The notes under the pieces: generated by a model
Database searches by the model: none
What the model was told of the DNA's origin: nothing
Seen by the model: only the letters and a program-made list of their open reading frames with translations
Made by a program: the position numbers and the translations under genes
Assembly: GCA_903907665.1 (NCBI GenBank)
Contig: CAIVOW010000204.1
Location: 1-5,379 of the forward strand
From: an uncultured Actinomycetes bacterium
GTDB lineage: Bacteria > Actinomycetota > Actinomycetes > Nanopelagicales > Nanopelagicaceae
DNA length: 5,379 bases
Direction of reading: 5' to 3'
Shown here: piece by piece, positions 1 to 5,379 of the stretch
Layout of the letters: the number at the start of each line of letters is the position of its first letter
Numbering within the stretch: the stretch's first letter is position 1

Positions 1-1
1 C

Positions 2-358
2 CTTGTACGCGATAACTACGCCGAAGTAGCTGGTGCGCCAGCAAAATCTGCTCAGCTAGCAATTGGGGTTACTCATGCACCCTATCTGAGAATTTTAAAT
101 GCAATGAATGCAGATCAACTTGATTGTATTTTTGCAGGGCATACACATGGCGGCCAGGTGCGATTGCCGTGGCCAGGTGGAAGTAAAGCGCTCACAACAA
201 ATTGTGACTTACCAAATTGGCGTGCGCGTGGAATTACAAAAACTAAGGACGAGCCATGGCTCAATGTTTCAGCAGGAATGGGAACTAGTCCATTTGCTCG
301 TATCCGTGTGGCATCCCCACCGGAAGCAAGTTTGATTACGCTAGAAGCAGTTCTGTAA
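2..358 (+). CDS. Metallophosphoesterase, C-terminal part (5' end outside window)
   Basis: The frame is open from base 2 to a TAA stop and gives 118 residues of a C-terminus; the start lies outside the window. Two motifs identify the family. GVTHAPY, with His at visible residue 25, matches the conserved late His motif of calcineurin-like phosphoesterases. GHTHGGQVRLP, with His at 47 and 49, is the classic metal-binding GHxHGG signature of the YkuE/YaeI type. Family knowledge: these enzymes bind two metal ions and hydrolyse phosphoester bonds, and several are membrane-anchored by an N-terminal segment, which cannot be seen here. The substrate cannot be told from this fragment. The gene converges on asd with only two bases between the stop codons. 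The in-frame ATG at 104 is an internal Met, because homologous sequence including the first His motif lies upstream of it. The family call is firm; the exact role is unknown. Confidence 0.9.
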   Translation, partial: LVRDNYAEVAGAPAKSAQLAIGVTHAPYLRILNAMNADQLDCIFAGHTHGGQVRLPWPGGSKALTTNCDLPNWRARGITKTKDEPWLNVSAGMGTSPFARIRVASPPEASLITLEAVL

Positions 359-360
359 AA

Positions 361-1455
361 CTACTTTTTCTTTGCAGCTTTTTTCGCAGCTTTTTTAGAA
401 AAATCTGCAGCTACTAATTCAGCAATCTGAGCGGTGTTTAGCGCAGCGCCTTTACGTAGATTGTCACCGCAAAGAAAGAGGTCCAAAGACTTCTTATCAT
501 CGAGGGATTGGCGAACACGTCCGACCCATGTTGGATCAGTACCAACTACATCGTTAGGGGTTGGGAACTTGTGGTTTTCTGGCTCATCCCAAAGAACGAC
601 TCCAGGGGCGTTATCCAATACTTTTTGCGCAGCTTTGCGTGATACCTCGGTCTTAAATGTTGCATGCACGGCAAGTGAGTGAGTTGTAAGAACCGGGACT
701 CGAACACAGGTCGCCGATACTTTTAACTTTGGCATGCCGAGAATCTTCCTGGATTCATTGCGGACTTTGAGCTCTTCTGAAGACCAACCATCATCTTTTA
801 GTGAGCCTGCAAATGGAACTACGTTCAGCGCGAGTGGCGCTGGGAATGGTGAAGAGTCTTCGACAAATGTACGAACATCACCTGTCTCATCTCCAGCACT
901 GGTGCCCGCAACAGCTTTAATCTGTGCGCGAAGTGCATCGATACCTGGTTGACCCGCACCTGATGCAGCTTGATAGGAAGCAACGACAAGCTCTTTTAAT
1001 TCAAACTTACGATTCAGCGCGCCCATCGCAACAATCATTGAAAGCGTTGTGCAATTTGGATTTGAAATAATTCCCTTTGGTCGCTTTAGTGCTTCCTTAG
1101 GATTTACTTCAGGAACAACGAGTGGCACCTTCGGATCCATGCGGAAAGCACCTGAGTTATCGACAACGACTGCTCCGCGTGAAACTGCAATCGGAGCCCA
1201 CTCGGCGCTAATCTCATCTGGAACGTCAAACATGGCAATATCAATGCCATCAAAAGCTTCTGGTGAAAGTGCAACAACCGTGAGGTACTCACCGCGGCAC
1301 ATTAGTTTTTTGCCAGCACTTCTAGCTGATGCGATTAATCGAATTTCGCCATACACATTTTCGCGCTTAGAAAGAATGTCGAGCATGACTGTGCCGACAG
1401 CTCCTGTTGCACCTACTACTGCAAGTGATGGTAATTTTTTATTTTCGTTTGTCAT
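361..1455 (-). CDS. asd: Aspartate-semialdehyde dehydrogenase
   Basis: This cytosolic enzyme reduces 4-aspartyl phosphate to aspartate 4-semialdehyde with NADPH, step two of the aspartate pathway. The protein has 364 residues. The N-terminal Rossmann motif GATGAVG is at 15-21. SGAFRMD (101-107) carries an Arg that probably contacts the substrate phosphate. NPNCTT (132-137) holds the catalytic Cys135. [12 protein letters not shown] (160-171) holds the expected Gln162. CVRVPV (250-255) and THS (258-260) supply the expected substrate Arg252 and catalytic His259. The start at 1455 is chosen because the Rossmann strand follows within about ten residues and GGAAG lies 8 bases upstream. In-frame ATGs at 1479 and 1503 would overlap lysC, have poorer ribosome sites and add residues not expected in the family. 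The gene follows lysC by four bases and is surely co-transcribed and probably translationally coupled. The last 12 residues form a Lys/Ala-rich tail ([11 protein letters not shown]) that is not part of the usual Asd fold. Confidence 0.97.
   Translation of the reverse strand: MTNENKKLPSLAVVGATGAVGTVMLDILSKRENVYGEIRLIASARSAGKKLMCRGEYLTVVALSPEAFDGIDIAMFDVPDEISAEWAPIAVSRGAVVVDNSGAFRMDPKVPLVVPEVNPKEALKRPKGIISNPNCTTLSMIVAMGALNRKFELKELVVASYQAASGAGQPGIDALRAQIKAVAGTSAGDETGDVRTFVEDSSPFPAPLALNVVPFAGSLKDDGWSSEELKVRNESRKILGMPKLKVSATCVRVPVLTTHSLAVHATFKTEVSRKAAQKVLDNAPGVVLWDEPENHKFPTPNDVVGTDPTWVGRVRQSLDDKKSLDLFLCGDNLRKGAALNTAQIAELVAADFSKKAAKKAAKKK
374..397 (-). repeat. Two-copy 12-base tandem repeat coding the Asd tail
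   Basis: On the plus strand, gcagcttttttc (374-385) is followed directly by gcagctttttta (386-397), matching at 11 of 12 bases. Read on the minus strand it encodes the repeated KKAA units at the C-terminus of Asd. Bases 386-408 can also fold into an imperfect hairpin of 4 plus 5 pairs with one mismatch. The repeat probably arose by slippage or duplication; a structural role for the hairpin is not shown. Confidence 0.7.
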
Positions 1456-1459
1456 GTTC

Positions 1460-1978
1460 TTATCTTCCAGTTCCTGCATAAACAACGGCTTCACCGTCGG
1501 CATCTAAATCAAAAGCAGAGTGAGCAGCTTTAACGCCCTTTTCAACATCTTCAACGCGACAAATAATGGAAATACGAATTTCTGAGGTTGAGATCATTTC
1601 AATATTGATTCCGGCCTCTGAGAGACAAGCAAAGAATGTTGCGGTTACACCTGGGTGTGAACGCATTCCCGCCCCGACCAAGGAGAGCTTGCCGATTTGA
1701 TCGTCATATTGAAGGGATGCAAATCCAACTTCACCTTTAATGCCATTGAGAATTGCGGTTGCTTCAACGCCATCTGATTTTGGAAGAGTAAAGGAGATAT
1801 CGGTTAATCCAGTAGCGGCTGCTGAAACGTTCTGAACAATCATGTCGATATTAATATCTGAATCTGCGATTGTTTGGAAGATGCGAGCAGCTACACCTGT
1901 GCGATCAGGTACGCCGACGATTGTTACCTTTGCTTCGGATTTATCGTGTGCGATTCCAGCGATGATTGCTTGTTCCAT
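1460..1978 (-). other. Possible internal start: separate aspartokinase beta (regulatory) subunit
   Basis: An in-frame ATG at 1978 (LysC Met254, sequence MEQAIIAG) would yield a 172-residue protein made almost entirely of the two ACT domains. In Corynebacterium glutamicum, lysC makes such a beta subunit from an internal start at the matching place (MEEAV..., also about 172 residues from memory), forming an alpha2beta2 enzyme. Here GGAGGGAG (2000-1993) lies upstream. It is the best Shine-Dalgarno match I see in the window, but its spacing is long: 14 bases from GGGAG and 17 from GGAGG. The homology argument is good; use of the start in this organism is inference. Confidence 0.5.
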
Positions 1979-2737
1979 GTTTGATGCACTATCTCCCTCC
2001 GGATGATCTTTGACCACCCAAGTACCTTCTTGATTTGAAAATGATGAACGTACGTGAATCGGTAAGTCATAGCGGCGGGCATATTCAACACAACGAAGGT
2101 GAAGAATTTTTGCACCGGACGCGGCTAGCTCTAACATTTCTTCATATGTAACTGTTTTAAGTTTGCGTGCAGTTGATACAACGCGAGGGTCGGCGCTGTA
2201 TACGCCATCAACATCTGTGTAAATCTCGCAAACATCTGCTTCAAGTGCGGCAGCGAGCGCAACAGCTGTTGTGTCTGAGCCACCACGGCCCAACGTTGTT
2301 ACATCTTTTGTATCCTGATTAATTCCTTGAAAGCCGGCAACGATTGCAATTGCGCCTTCACCGAGTGCTTCGCTAATTCGCGAAGGCTTCACATCAATGA
2401 TGCGCGCTTTGCCGTGAGTGCTTGTGGTCAGAACTCCAGCTTGTGATCCAGTAAAAGATCGGGCTTCATGTCCCAGATTTGAAATCGCCATTGCAAGCAG
2501 TGCCATCGAGATGCGCTCTCCAGCTGTCAGCAACATATCTAGTTCGCGGCCACTTGGGAAAGGAGTTACCTGGTTTGCAAGATCAATGAGCTCATCAGTT
2601 GTATCGCCCATGGCCGAGACCACAACAACGACCTGATTTCCAGCCTTTTTAGTTGCAACGATGCGAGCGGCAACGCGCTTGAGCCCTTCGGCATCAGCGA
2701 CAGAGGAGCCGCCATATTTCTGAACGATTAGTCCCAT
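1460..2737 (-). CDS. lysC: Aspartokinase with two C-terminal ACT domains
   Basis: LysC phosphorylates aspartate with ATP, the committed first step to lysine/diaminopimelate, threonine, methionine and isoleucine. The protein has 425 residues. The kinase domain covers about 1-245, with KYGGSS at 7-12, [11 protein letters not shown] at 41-51, LTAGERIS at 70-77, [11 protein letters not shown] at 147-157 and a nucleotide-site segment [16 protein letters not shown] at 171-186. Two ACT domains follow at about 267-335 and 350-420 and are the expected allosteric sites. By family knowledge, Corynebacterium aspartokinase is inhibited by lysine plus threonine. Ser305 and Ser315 here line up, from memory of that sequence, with its feedback residues Ser301 and Thr311. 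The end of the protein, [10 protein letters not shown], is also Corynebacterium-like. The start at 2737 is set by the KYGGSS motif seven residues in; an upstream TTG at 2758 would add seven unsupported residues. No clear Shine-Dalgarno precedes the start. A separate beta subunit may start inside the gene. Confidence 0.97.
   Translation of the reverse strand: MGLIVQKYGGSSVADAEGLKRVAARIVATKKAGNQVVVVVSAMGDTTDELIDLANQVTPFPSGRELDMLLTAGERISMALLAMAISNLGHEARSFTGSQAGVLTTSTHGKARIIDVKPSRISEALGEGAIAIVAGFQGINQDTKDVTTLGRGGSDTTAVALAAALEADVCEIYTDVDGVYSADPRVVSTARKLKTVTYEEMLELAASGAKILHLRCVEYARRYDLPIHVRSSFSNQEGTWVVKDHPEGDSASNMEQAIIAGIAHDKSEAKVTIVGVPDRTGVAARIFQTIADSDINIDMIVQNVSAAATGLTDISFTLPKSDGVEATAILNGIKGEVGFASLQYDDQIGKLSLVGAGMRSHPGVTATFFACLSEAGINIEMISTSEIRISIICRVEDVEKGVKAAHSAFDLDADGEAVVYAGTGR
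1464..1468 (-). promoter_or_regulatory. asd ribosome binding site inside the end of lysC
   Basis: GGAAG on the minus strand lies 8 bases before the ATG at 1455 and overlaps the last codons of lysC (the lysC stop is at 1462-1460). A ribosome finishing lysC therefore covers the asd start, which suggests coupled translation. The site favours this ATG over the two upstream in-frame ones. Confidence 0.65.
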
Positions 2738-2773
2738 GAGAGAAGGGTGCCATATCAAAAAGCGTGAAAGGGA

Positions 2774-2779
2774 ATTATC
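2774..2779 (-). promoter_or_regulatory. Probable lysC-asd promoter, extended -10
   Basis: GATAAT on the minus strand is preceded by TG plus one base (TGAGATAAT), an extended -10 pattern. No good -35 hexamer is found 16-18 bases upstream, which an extended -10 can tolerate. Transcription would start near 2766, giving a leader of about 29 bases before the lysC ATG. This suggests that lysC-asd is expressed separately from dnaX-recR. Confidence 0.5.
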
Positions 2780-2786
2780 TCAAATA

Positions 2787-2807
2787 ATAAGACACCTAGC
2801 GTCTCAT
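2787..2807 (-). terminator. Weak hairpin after recR, possible terminator
   Basis: On the minus strand ATGAGAC (2807-2801) can pair with GTCTTAT (2793-2787) around a 7-base loop, giving 7 pairs including one G-T. It is followed by TATTT rather than a full T run. The hairpin starts 11 bases after the recR stop and lies just before the putative lysC promoter. The stem is short and AT-rich, so termination would be partial at best. Confidence 0.3.
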
Positions 2808-2817
2808 ATGTTGAACT

Positions 2818-3411
2818 TTATACCTGTCTGCGGCCTTCCATCGCTCTTCCCAGCGTCACTTCATCGGCATACTCAAGATCTCCGCCTACTGGCAGGCCTG
2901 AGGCTAACCGGCTGACTCTGATTCCTAGCGGCTTTATCTGGCGAATTAAGTAGGAAGCGGTTGCTTCACCTTCCAAGTTGGGATCGGTGGCAATGATGAG
3001 CTCGACGACCTCAGGATTACCAAGTCGGACCATGAGCTCGCGGATTCGAAGGTTTTCAGGTCCAATTCCATCAATCGGAGAAATTGCTCCTCCAAGCACG
3101 TGATATTTACCGCGAAATTCACGCGTCTTTTCAATTGCCATTACATCTTTAGATTCTTCAACAACACAAATCATTGTGTTGTCACGGCGAGGGTCGCGGC
3201 AAATTCGGCAGAGATCTTCTTCTGACATATTTCCACATTCAGTACAAAATTTCACGCGCTCTTTTACTGTACGAAGAACATCAATCAGTCTGGTCGTATC
3301 AACGCGCTCGCTTTGAATAATATGGAACGCAATACGTTGAGCAGATTTAGGACCTATTCCAGGCAAGCGTCCTAGTTCATCAATTAAATCTTGTATCGCA
3401 CCTTCATACAT
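2818..3411 (-). CDS. recR: Recombination mediator protein RecR
   Basis: RecR works with RecO (and RecF) to load RecA on SSB-coated single-stranded DNA during gap repair. The protein has 197 residues, the normal full length. The N-terminal helix-hairpin-helix contains [15 protein letters not shown] (16-30). A four-Cys zinc site follows at C56, C59, C68 and C71 (CTECG...LCRIC). The Toprim domain starts with CVVEES (82-87) and includes [12 protein letters not shown] (107-118) and [12 protein letters not shown] (141-152). The C-terminal [17 protein letters not shown] (171-187) is the family's conserved closing motif. The ATG at 3411 gives the standard N-terminus; AGGCGGA (3424-3418), overlapping the dnaX stop codon, is an acceptable ribosome site 7 bases upstream. 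The gene is 11 bases downstream of dnaX and clearly in the same operon. The ybaB gene that often sits between dnaX and recR is absent here. Confidence 0.97.
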   Translation of the reverse strand: MYEGAIQDLIDELGRLPGIGPKSAQRIAFHIIQSERVDTTRLIDVLRTVKERVKFCTECGNMSEEDLCRICRDPRRDNTMICVVEESKDVMAIEKTREFRGKYHVLGGAISPIDGIGPENLRIRELMVRLGNPEVVELIIATDPNLEGEATASYLIRQIKPLGIRVSRLASGLPVGGDLEYADEVTLGRAMEGRRQV

Positions 3412-3422
3412 ATGTATTCCGC

Positions 3423-5135
3423 CTACTCGCCTGAGATTGTTTTGATAACTTTGGCGCCAAGCTCACGTGCCAAAAGTTCTGCGCCACTTAGTTGAGCAGC
3501 ATCCGATGGATCTTCCGTCGTTCTTTCGTGAACAGGTGCGTTGACGGAAGAATCGACAACACATTCAATTTTCAAATCAAGGCCGACAACATCAGCAAAT
3601 GCCCCTTGCAGAATGACATCGCTGCCCGAGCGAATAAATGAATCCCGAGCTCCTACGTTAACGATGCCAATAGTGATGGCTGTTTCATCAACAGATAGAA
3701 CTTGGGCGCTGGCAGAAAGTAGCGACCAGGTTAATCTGCGGCGCTTCTTTACATTTTCAATAACATCTGGCCACAGGCGGCGAAGGGCTGCAATATCAAC
3801 GGGTCCAGTTGGCTTTGGCTGCGCAACAGGTGCCGCCGCTTTTACTGGTTTTACCTCCGTTGCCTCTTTTACCTCTGCTACCTCTTTTGCATGAACCTGC
3901 TCTTGCGCTTTTTGCTTCTCTTGAATTGGTGCTGCCTTAATTTCACTTTGTGGCTCGCTAGCAACCACAGCTGGTGAGTGAATTGATAAACCTCGTTCAA
4001 TTCTTTCGATGCGCGCTAATAACCCGGCATCATCATTTCCTGGCAACATTATTTTTCCAGCAATTAGTTCTAAGACTAAACGCGGATAAGAATTACCTCG
4101 CATTTGATTAAGACCTTCATGCGCAATTTCAGCAGCACGGATAAGCGAGGCAGCCCCAATGTTGTTGGCTTGGGCGTTCATGCGTTCTAATTGATCCTCC
4201 GGGATATCGCGAAGAATATGGCCCGCTTCACCTCGTGTTGATCCAACGACAATGAGATCACGAATACGTTCCAATAAATCTTGCGTAAATCGGCGCGGAT
4301 CAAGTCCAGCTTCAATGACTTTATCGATGGTATTAAACAATGTCGCTACATCACGAGCAGCGATTGCATCGATTGATTCATCAAGCAGCGCGCCATCGGT
4401 ATAGCCAAGAAGAGAAACTGCGATGTCATAAGTAACGCCATCTTTACCAGCTCCGGCGAGTAATTGACCGAGCACAGAAAGTGCATCACGAACTGAACCA
4501 CCAGATGCCCGAACTACAAGGGGAATAACCCCTTTAGCCACTTTTACATTTTCCTTCTCACAAATACTTTCAAGATGCTTTGCAAGAATTCCAGGTGGAA
4601 CTAGGCGGAATGGGTAGTGATGTGTGCGCGAGCGAATAGTGCTAATGAGTTTGTCTGGTTCTGTTGTTGCAAAAATAAATAGAACATGCGGAGGTGGCTC
4701 TTCTACAACTTTTAGTAACGCATTTGCTGCGCCGGGTCCAAGTTGGTGAGCCTCATCAATAATATAAATCTTGTAGCGAGATTGAACTGGCGCGAAGAAT
4801 GCTTTGTCGCGAAGATCGCGCGCATCATCGACAAGCCCATGTGTTGCGGCATCAAGTTCCATGACATCGATAGATCCCGGACCATTTGCAACTAGGTCCG
4901 TACATGATTGGCAAACTCCACATGGGTTTGGTGTTGGGCCTTTTTCACAATTAAGTGAGCGCGCCATGATGCGAGCGCTAGAAGTTTTTCCACAACCGCG
5001 CGGTCCGCTAAATAAATAAGCGTGGTGGATCTTCCCGGACTCGAGTGCATTCGAAAGAGGTTCAGTGACATGTTCCTCACCGATTACTTCGCCAAATGTT
5101 GAAGGGCGATACTTTCTATATAAAGCTAATGACAT
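3423..5135 (-). CDS. dnaX: DNA polymerase III subunit tau/gamma (clamp loader ATPase)
   Basis: DnaX is the ATPase of the clamp loader, which places the sliding clamp on primed DNA and links the polymerases at the fork. The protein has 570 residues. The AAA+ domain carries Walker A GPRGCGKT (44-51), a zinc module with C63, C72, C75 and C78, Walker B IYIIDEAH (123-130), sensor 1 ATTEP (156-160), the SRC-like Arg-finger segment STIRSR (165-170) and sensor 2 GGSVRDAL (212-219). Domain III (about 230-365) is the oligomerisation region. A charged Ala/Glu/Lys/Val linker (about 390-445) separates it from a C-terminal domain starting at [14 protein letters not shown] (445-458), as in other actinobacterial tau proteins. 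The start [11 protein letters not shown] is the usual family start; the ribosome site is weak (GGA about 8 bases upstream). I see no A AAA AAG-type slippery site or long A run, so a programmed-frameshift gamma form is not supported. Confidence 0.97.
   Translation of the reverse strand: MSLALYRKYRPSTFGEVIGEEHVTEPLSNALESGKIHHAYLFSGPRGCGKTSSARIMARSLNCEKGPTPNPCGVCQSCTDLVANGPGSIDVMELDAATHGLVDDARDLRDKAFFAPVQSRYKIYIIDEAHQLGPGAANALLKVVEEPPPHVLFIFATTEPDKLISTIRSRTHHYPFRLVPPGILAKHLESICEKENVKVAKGVIPLVVRASGGSVRDALSVLGQLLAGAGKDGVTYDIAVSLLGYTDGALLDESIDAIAARDVATLFNTIDKVIEAGLDPRRFTQDLLERIRDLIVVGSTRGEAGHILRDIPEDQLERMNAQANNIGAASLIRAAEIAHEGLNQMRGNSYPRLVLELIAGKIMLPGNDDAGLLARIERIERGLSIHSPAVVASEPQSEIKAAPIQEKQKAQEQVHAKEVAEVKEATEVKPVKAAAPVAQPKPTGPVDIAALRRLWPDVIENVKKRRRLTWSLLSASAQVLSVDETAITIGIVNVGARDSFIRSGSDVILQGAFADVVGLDLKIECVVDSSVNAPVHERTTEDPSDAAQLSGAELLARELGAKVIKTISGE
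3853..3888 (-). repeat. Two-copy 18-base tandem repeat in the DnaX linker
   Basis: Bases 3853-3870 and 3871-3888 match at 15 of 18 positions. On the minus strand they encode the hexapeptides KEVAEV and KEATEV (residues 418-429) in the disordered linker of DnaX. This looks like a small in-frame duplication in a tolerant region and would lengthen the tether between the ATPase core and the C-terminal domain. Confidence 0.65.
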
Positions 5136-5193
5136 CTCGTATCCAGTTCTGTTAACGATCTACTTAGTGGCCCATATTCACGTCTTGCTATTG
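5136..5193 (-). other. Spacer between ffs and dnaX, no terminator seen
   Basis: These 58 bases separate the 3' end of ffs from the dnaX ATG. On the minus strand I find no GC hairpin followed by a T run and no convincing -10/-35 pair. Read-through from the ffs promoter into dnaX, with processing of the SRP RNA, is therefore possible, but a non-consensus dnaX promoter cannot be excluded. Confidence 0.5.
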
Positions 5194-5194
5194 G

Positions 5195-5282
5195 GATCCC
5201 CCGCACACCCATCAGAGCGCACCTACCCTTGCTGCATTCCTGCCCTGGGGGAGTTCAGTACGGTAACGCCGCACGGAGGATC
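5195..5282 (-). ncRNA. ffs: Signal recognition particle RNA, small bacterial type (4.5S)
   Basis: The RNA binds Ffh and targets ribosomes making membrane or secreted proteins. On the minus strand, the apical domain IV reads CAGGGCAGGAATGCAGCA. It has a GGAA tetraloop (5240-5237) closed by GCA/TGC and flanked by the conserved CAGG/AGCA internal loop that Ffh recognises. The surrounding GAACTCCCCCAGG and AGCAAGGGTA blocks match the actinobacterial small SRP RNA as I know it. The ends are set by pairing ATCCTCCGTGCG at the 5' side with TGTGCGGGGGAT at the 3' side (12 pairs with G-T wobbles). G5282 can also pair with C5195, giving about 88 nucleotides. There is no sign of an Alu domain. A -10 motif lies 7 bases before the proposed 5' end. 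The identity is firm; each end may be off by a few bases. Confidence 0.93.
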
Positions 5283-5289
5283 TGGGTAA

Positions 5290-5295
5290 ATCCTA
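5290..5295 (-). promoter_or_regulatory. ffs promoter -10 element
   Basis: TAGGAT on the minus strand fits the actinobacterial TAnnnT -10 pattern. Seven bases separate it from G5282, the proposed first base of the SRP RNA, which is the expected distance to a start point. The region 17-18 bases further upstream (around GTAAGG) does not resemble TTGACA. Confidence 0.55.
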
Positions 5296-5341
5296 CTTCC
5301 ACCCTCCGATACCCTTACCTCTCGGGCCCAAAAAGCCTGCT

Positions 5342-5379
5342 GGAGGATTCGCATAGCGGCCGAGTGCGCACGCTTGGAA
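5342..5379 (+). tRNA. tRNA-Ser(GGA), 5' half (cut by window end)
   Basis: The 38 visible bases fold as the start of a serine tRNA: acceptor strand GGAGGAT (5342-5348), T8 and C9, a D stem GCA/TGC (5351-5353 with 5365-5367) whose loop holds the conserved GG, then the anticodon stem strand CACGC (5369-5373) and loop TTGGAA. The anticodon is GGA at 5376-5378, which reads UCC and UCU. The window ends at position 37, so the long variable arm, the T arm and the 3' end cannot be checked. The gene diverges from ffs. A possible TAnnnT -10 (TACCCT, 5310-5315) is followed by a GC-rich stretch (cgggccc), but there is no clear -35. Confidence 0.88.

Noticed and set aside
349..370. Possible terminator hairpin at the phosphoesterase/asd junction (AGTT/AACT, then a T run)
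   Set aside because: The stem is only four AT-rich pairs with a six-base loop, too weak to call a terminator.
1456..1503. Longer asd start at 1503 or 1479
   Set aside because: Both lie inside lysC, have no good ribosome site and add residues before the Rossmann motif that the family does not need.
1049..1507. 152-codon plus-strand open frame opposite asd
   Set aside because: It lies antisense to well-supported asd codons, its Ser/Thr-rich composition is typical of a mirrored coding frame, and it has no recognisable domain.
3541..3894. 117-codon plus-strand open frame opposite the 3' part of dnaX
   Set aside because: It is antisense to the DnaX linker and C-terminal domain; its low-complexity end is just the complement of the linker repeat.
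3900..3935. Possible programmed frameshift site in dnaX (CAAAAAG run in the linker)
   Set aside because: The run has only five A's and its frame (CAA AAA GCG) does not fit the X XXY YYZ slippery pattern; the full-length tau frame is intact.
5065..5289. 74-codon plus-strand open frame across the dnaX start and ffs
   Set aside because: It runs through the antisense of the SRP RNA and the dnaX leader and has no motif; the structured RNA explains this sequence.
1..5379. Mobile element, CRISPR, phage or novel defence system
   Set aside because: No transposase, integrase, terminal inverted repeats, spaced repeats or unknown gene cluster was found; every gene in the window belongs to a known family.

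Overview
The window is housekeeping chromosome, most likely from a low-GC actinobacterium. By eye the GC content is in the mid-40s percent. The minus-strand order ffs (small SRP RNA) - dnaX - recR - lysC - asd, with a serine tRNA beside ffs, is the arrangement I associate with Actinobacteria. The aspartokinase also looks like the Corynebacterium/Mycobacterium type, including a Met at the place where the Corynebacterium beta subunit starts. Low GC, very tight packing and a Lys/Ala-rich protein tail fit the freshwater acI lineage (Nanopelagicales, 'Planktophila'-like). That placement is inference from composition and synteny, not from a search.

Layout from left to right: (1) the 3' end of a plus-strand metallophosphoesterase gene, cut by the left edge; (2) asd, minus strand, ending two bases from the phosphoesterase stop; (3) lysC, minus strand, four bases upstream of asd; (4) an intergenic stretch of about 80 bases with a plausible lysC promoter and a weak hairpin after recR; (5) recR and dnaX, minus strand, 11 bases apart; (6) a short dnaX leader; (7) ffs, minus strand; (8) a 59-base divergent spacer; (9) the 5' half of tRNA-Ser(GGA), plus strand, cut by the right edge just after the anticodon.

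The genes form two functional pairs. LysC and Asd catalyse the first two steps of the aspartate pathway (aspartate to aspartyl phosphate to aspartate semialdehyde), which leads to lysine/diaminopimelate, threonine, methionine and isoleucine. DnaX (clamp loader) and RecR (recombination mediator) serve replication and repair. ffs encodes the RNA of the signal recognition particle.

I see no mobile element, CRISPR array, phage gene or new multi-gene system. The points most worth checking are an internal translation start in lysC, the absence of ybaB between dnaX and recR, the basic repeat tail of Asd, and the promoter arrangements around lysC and ffs.
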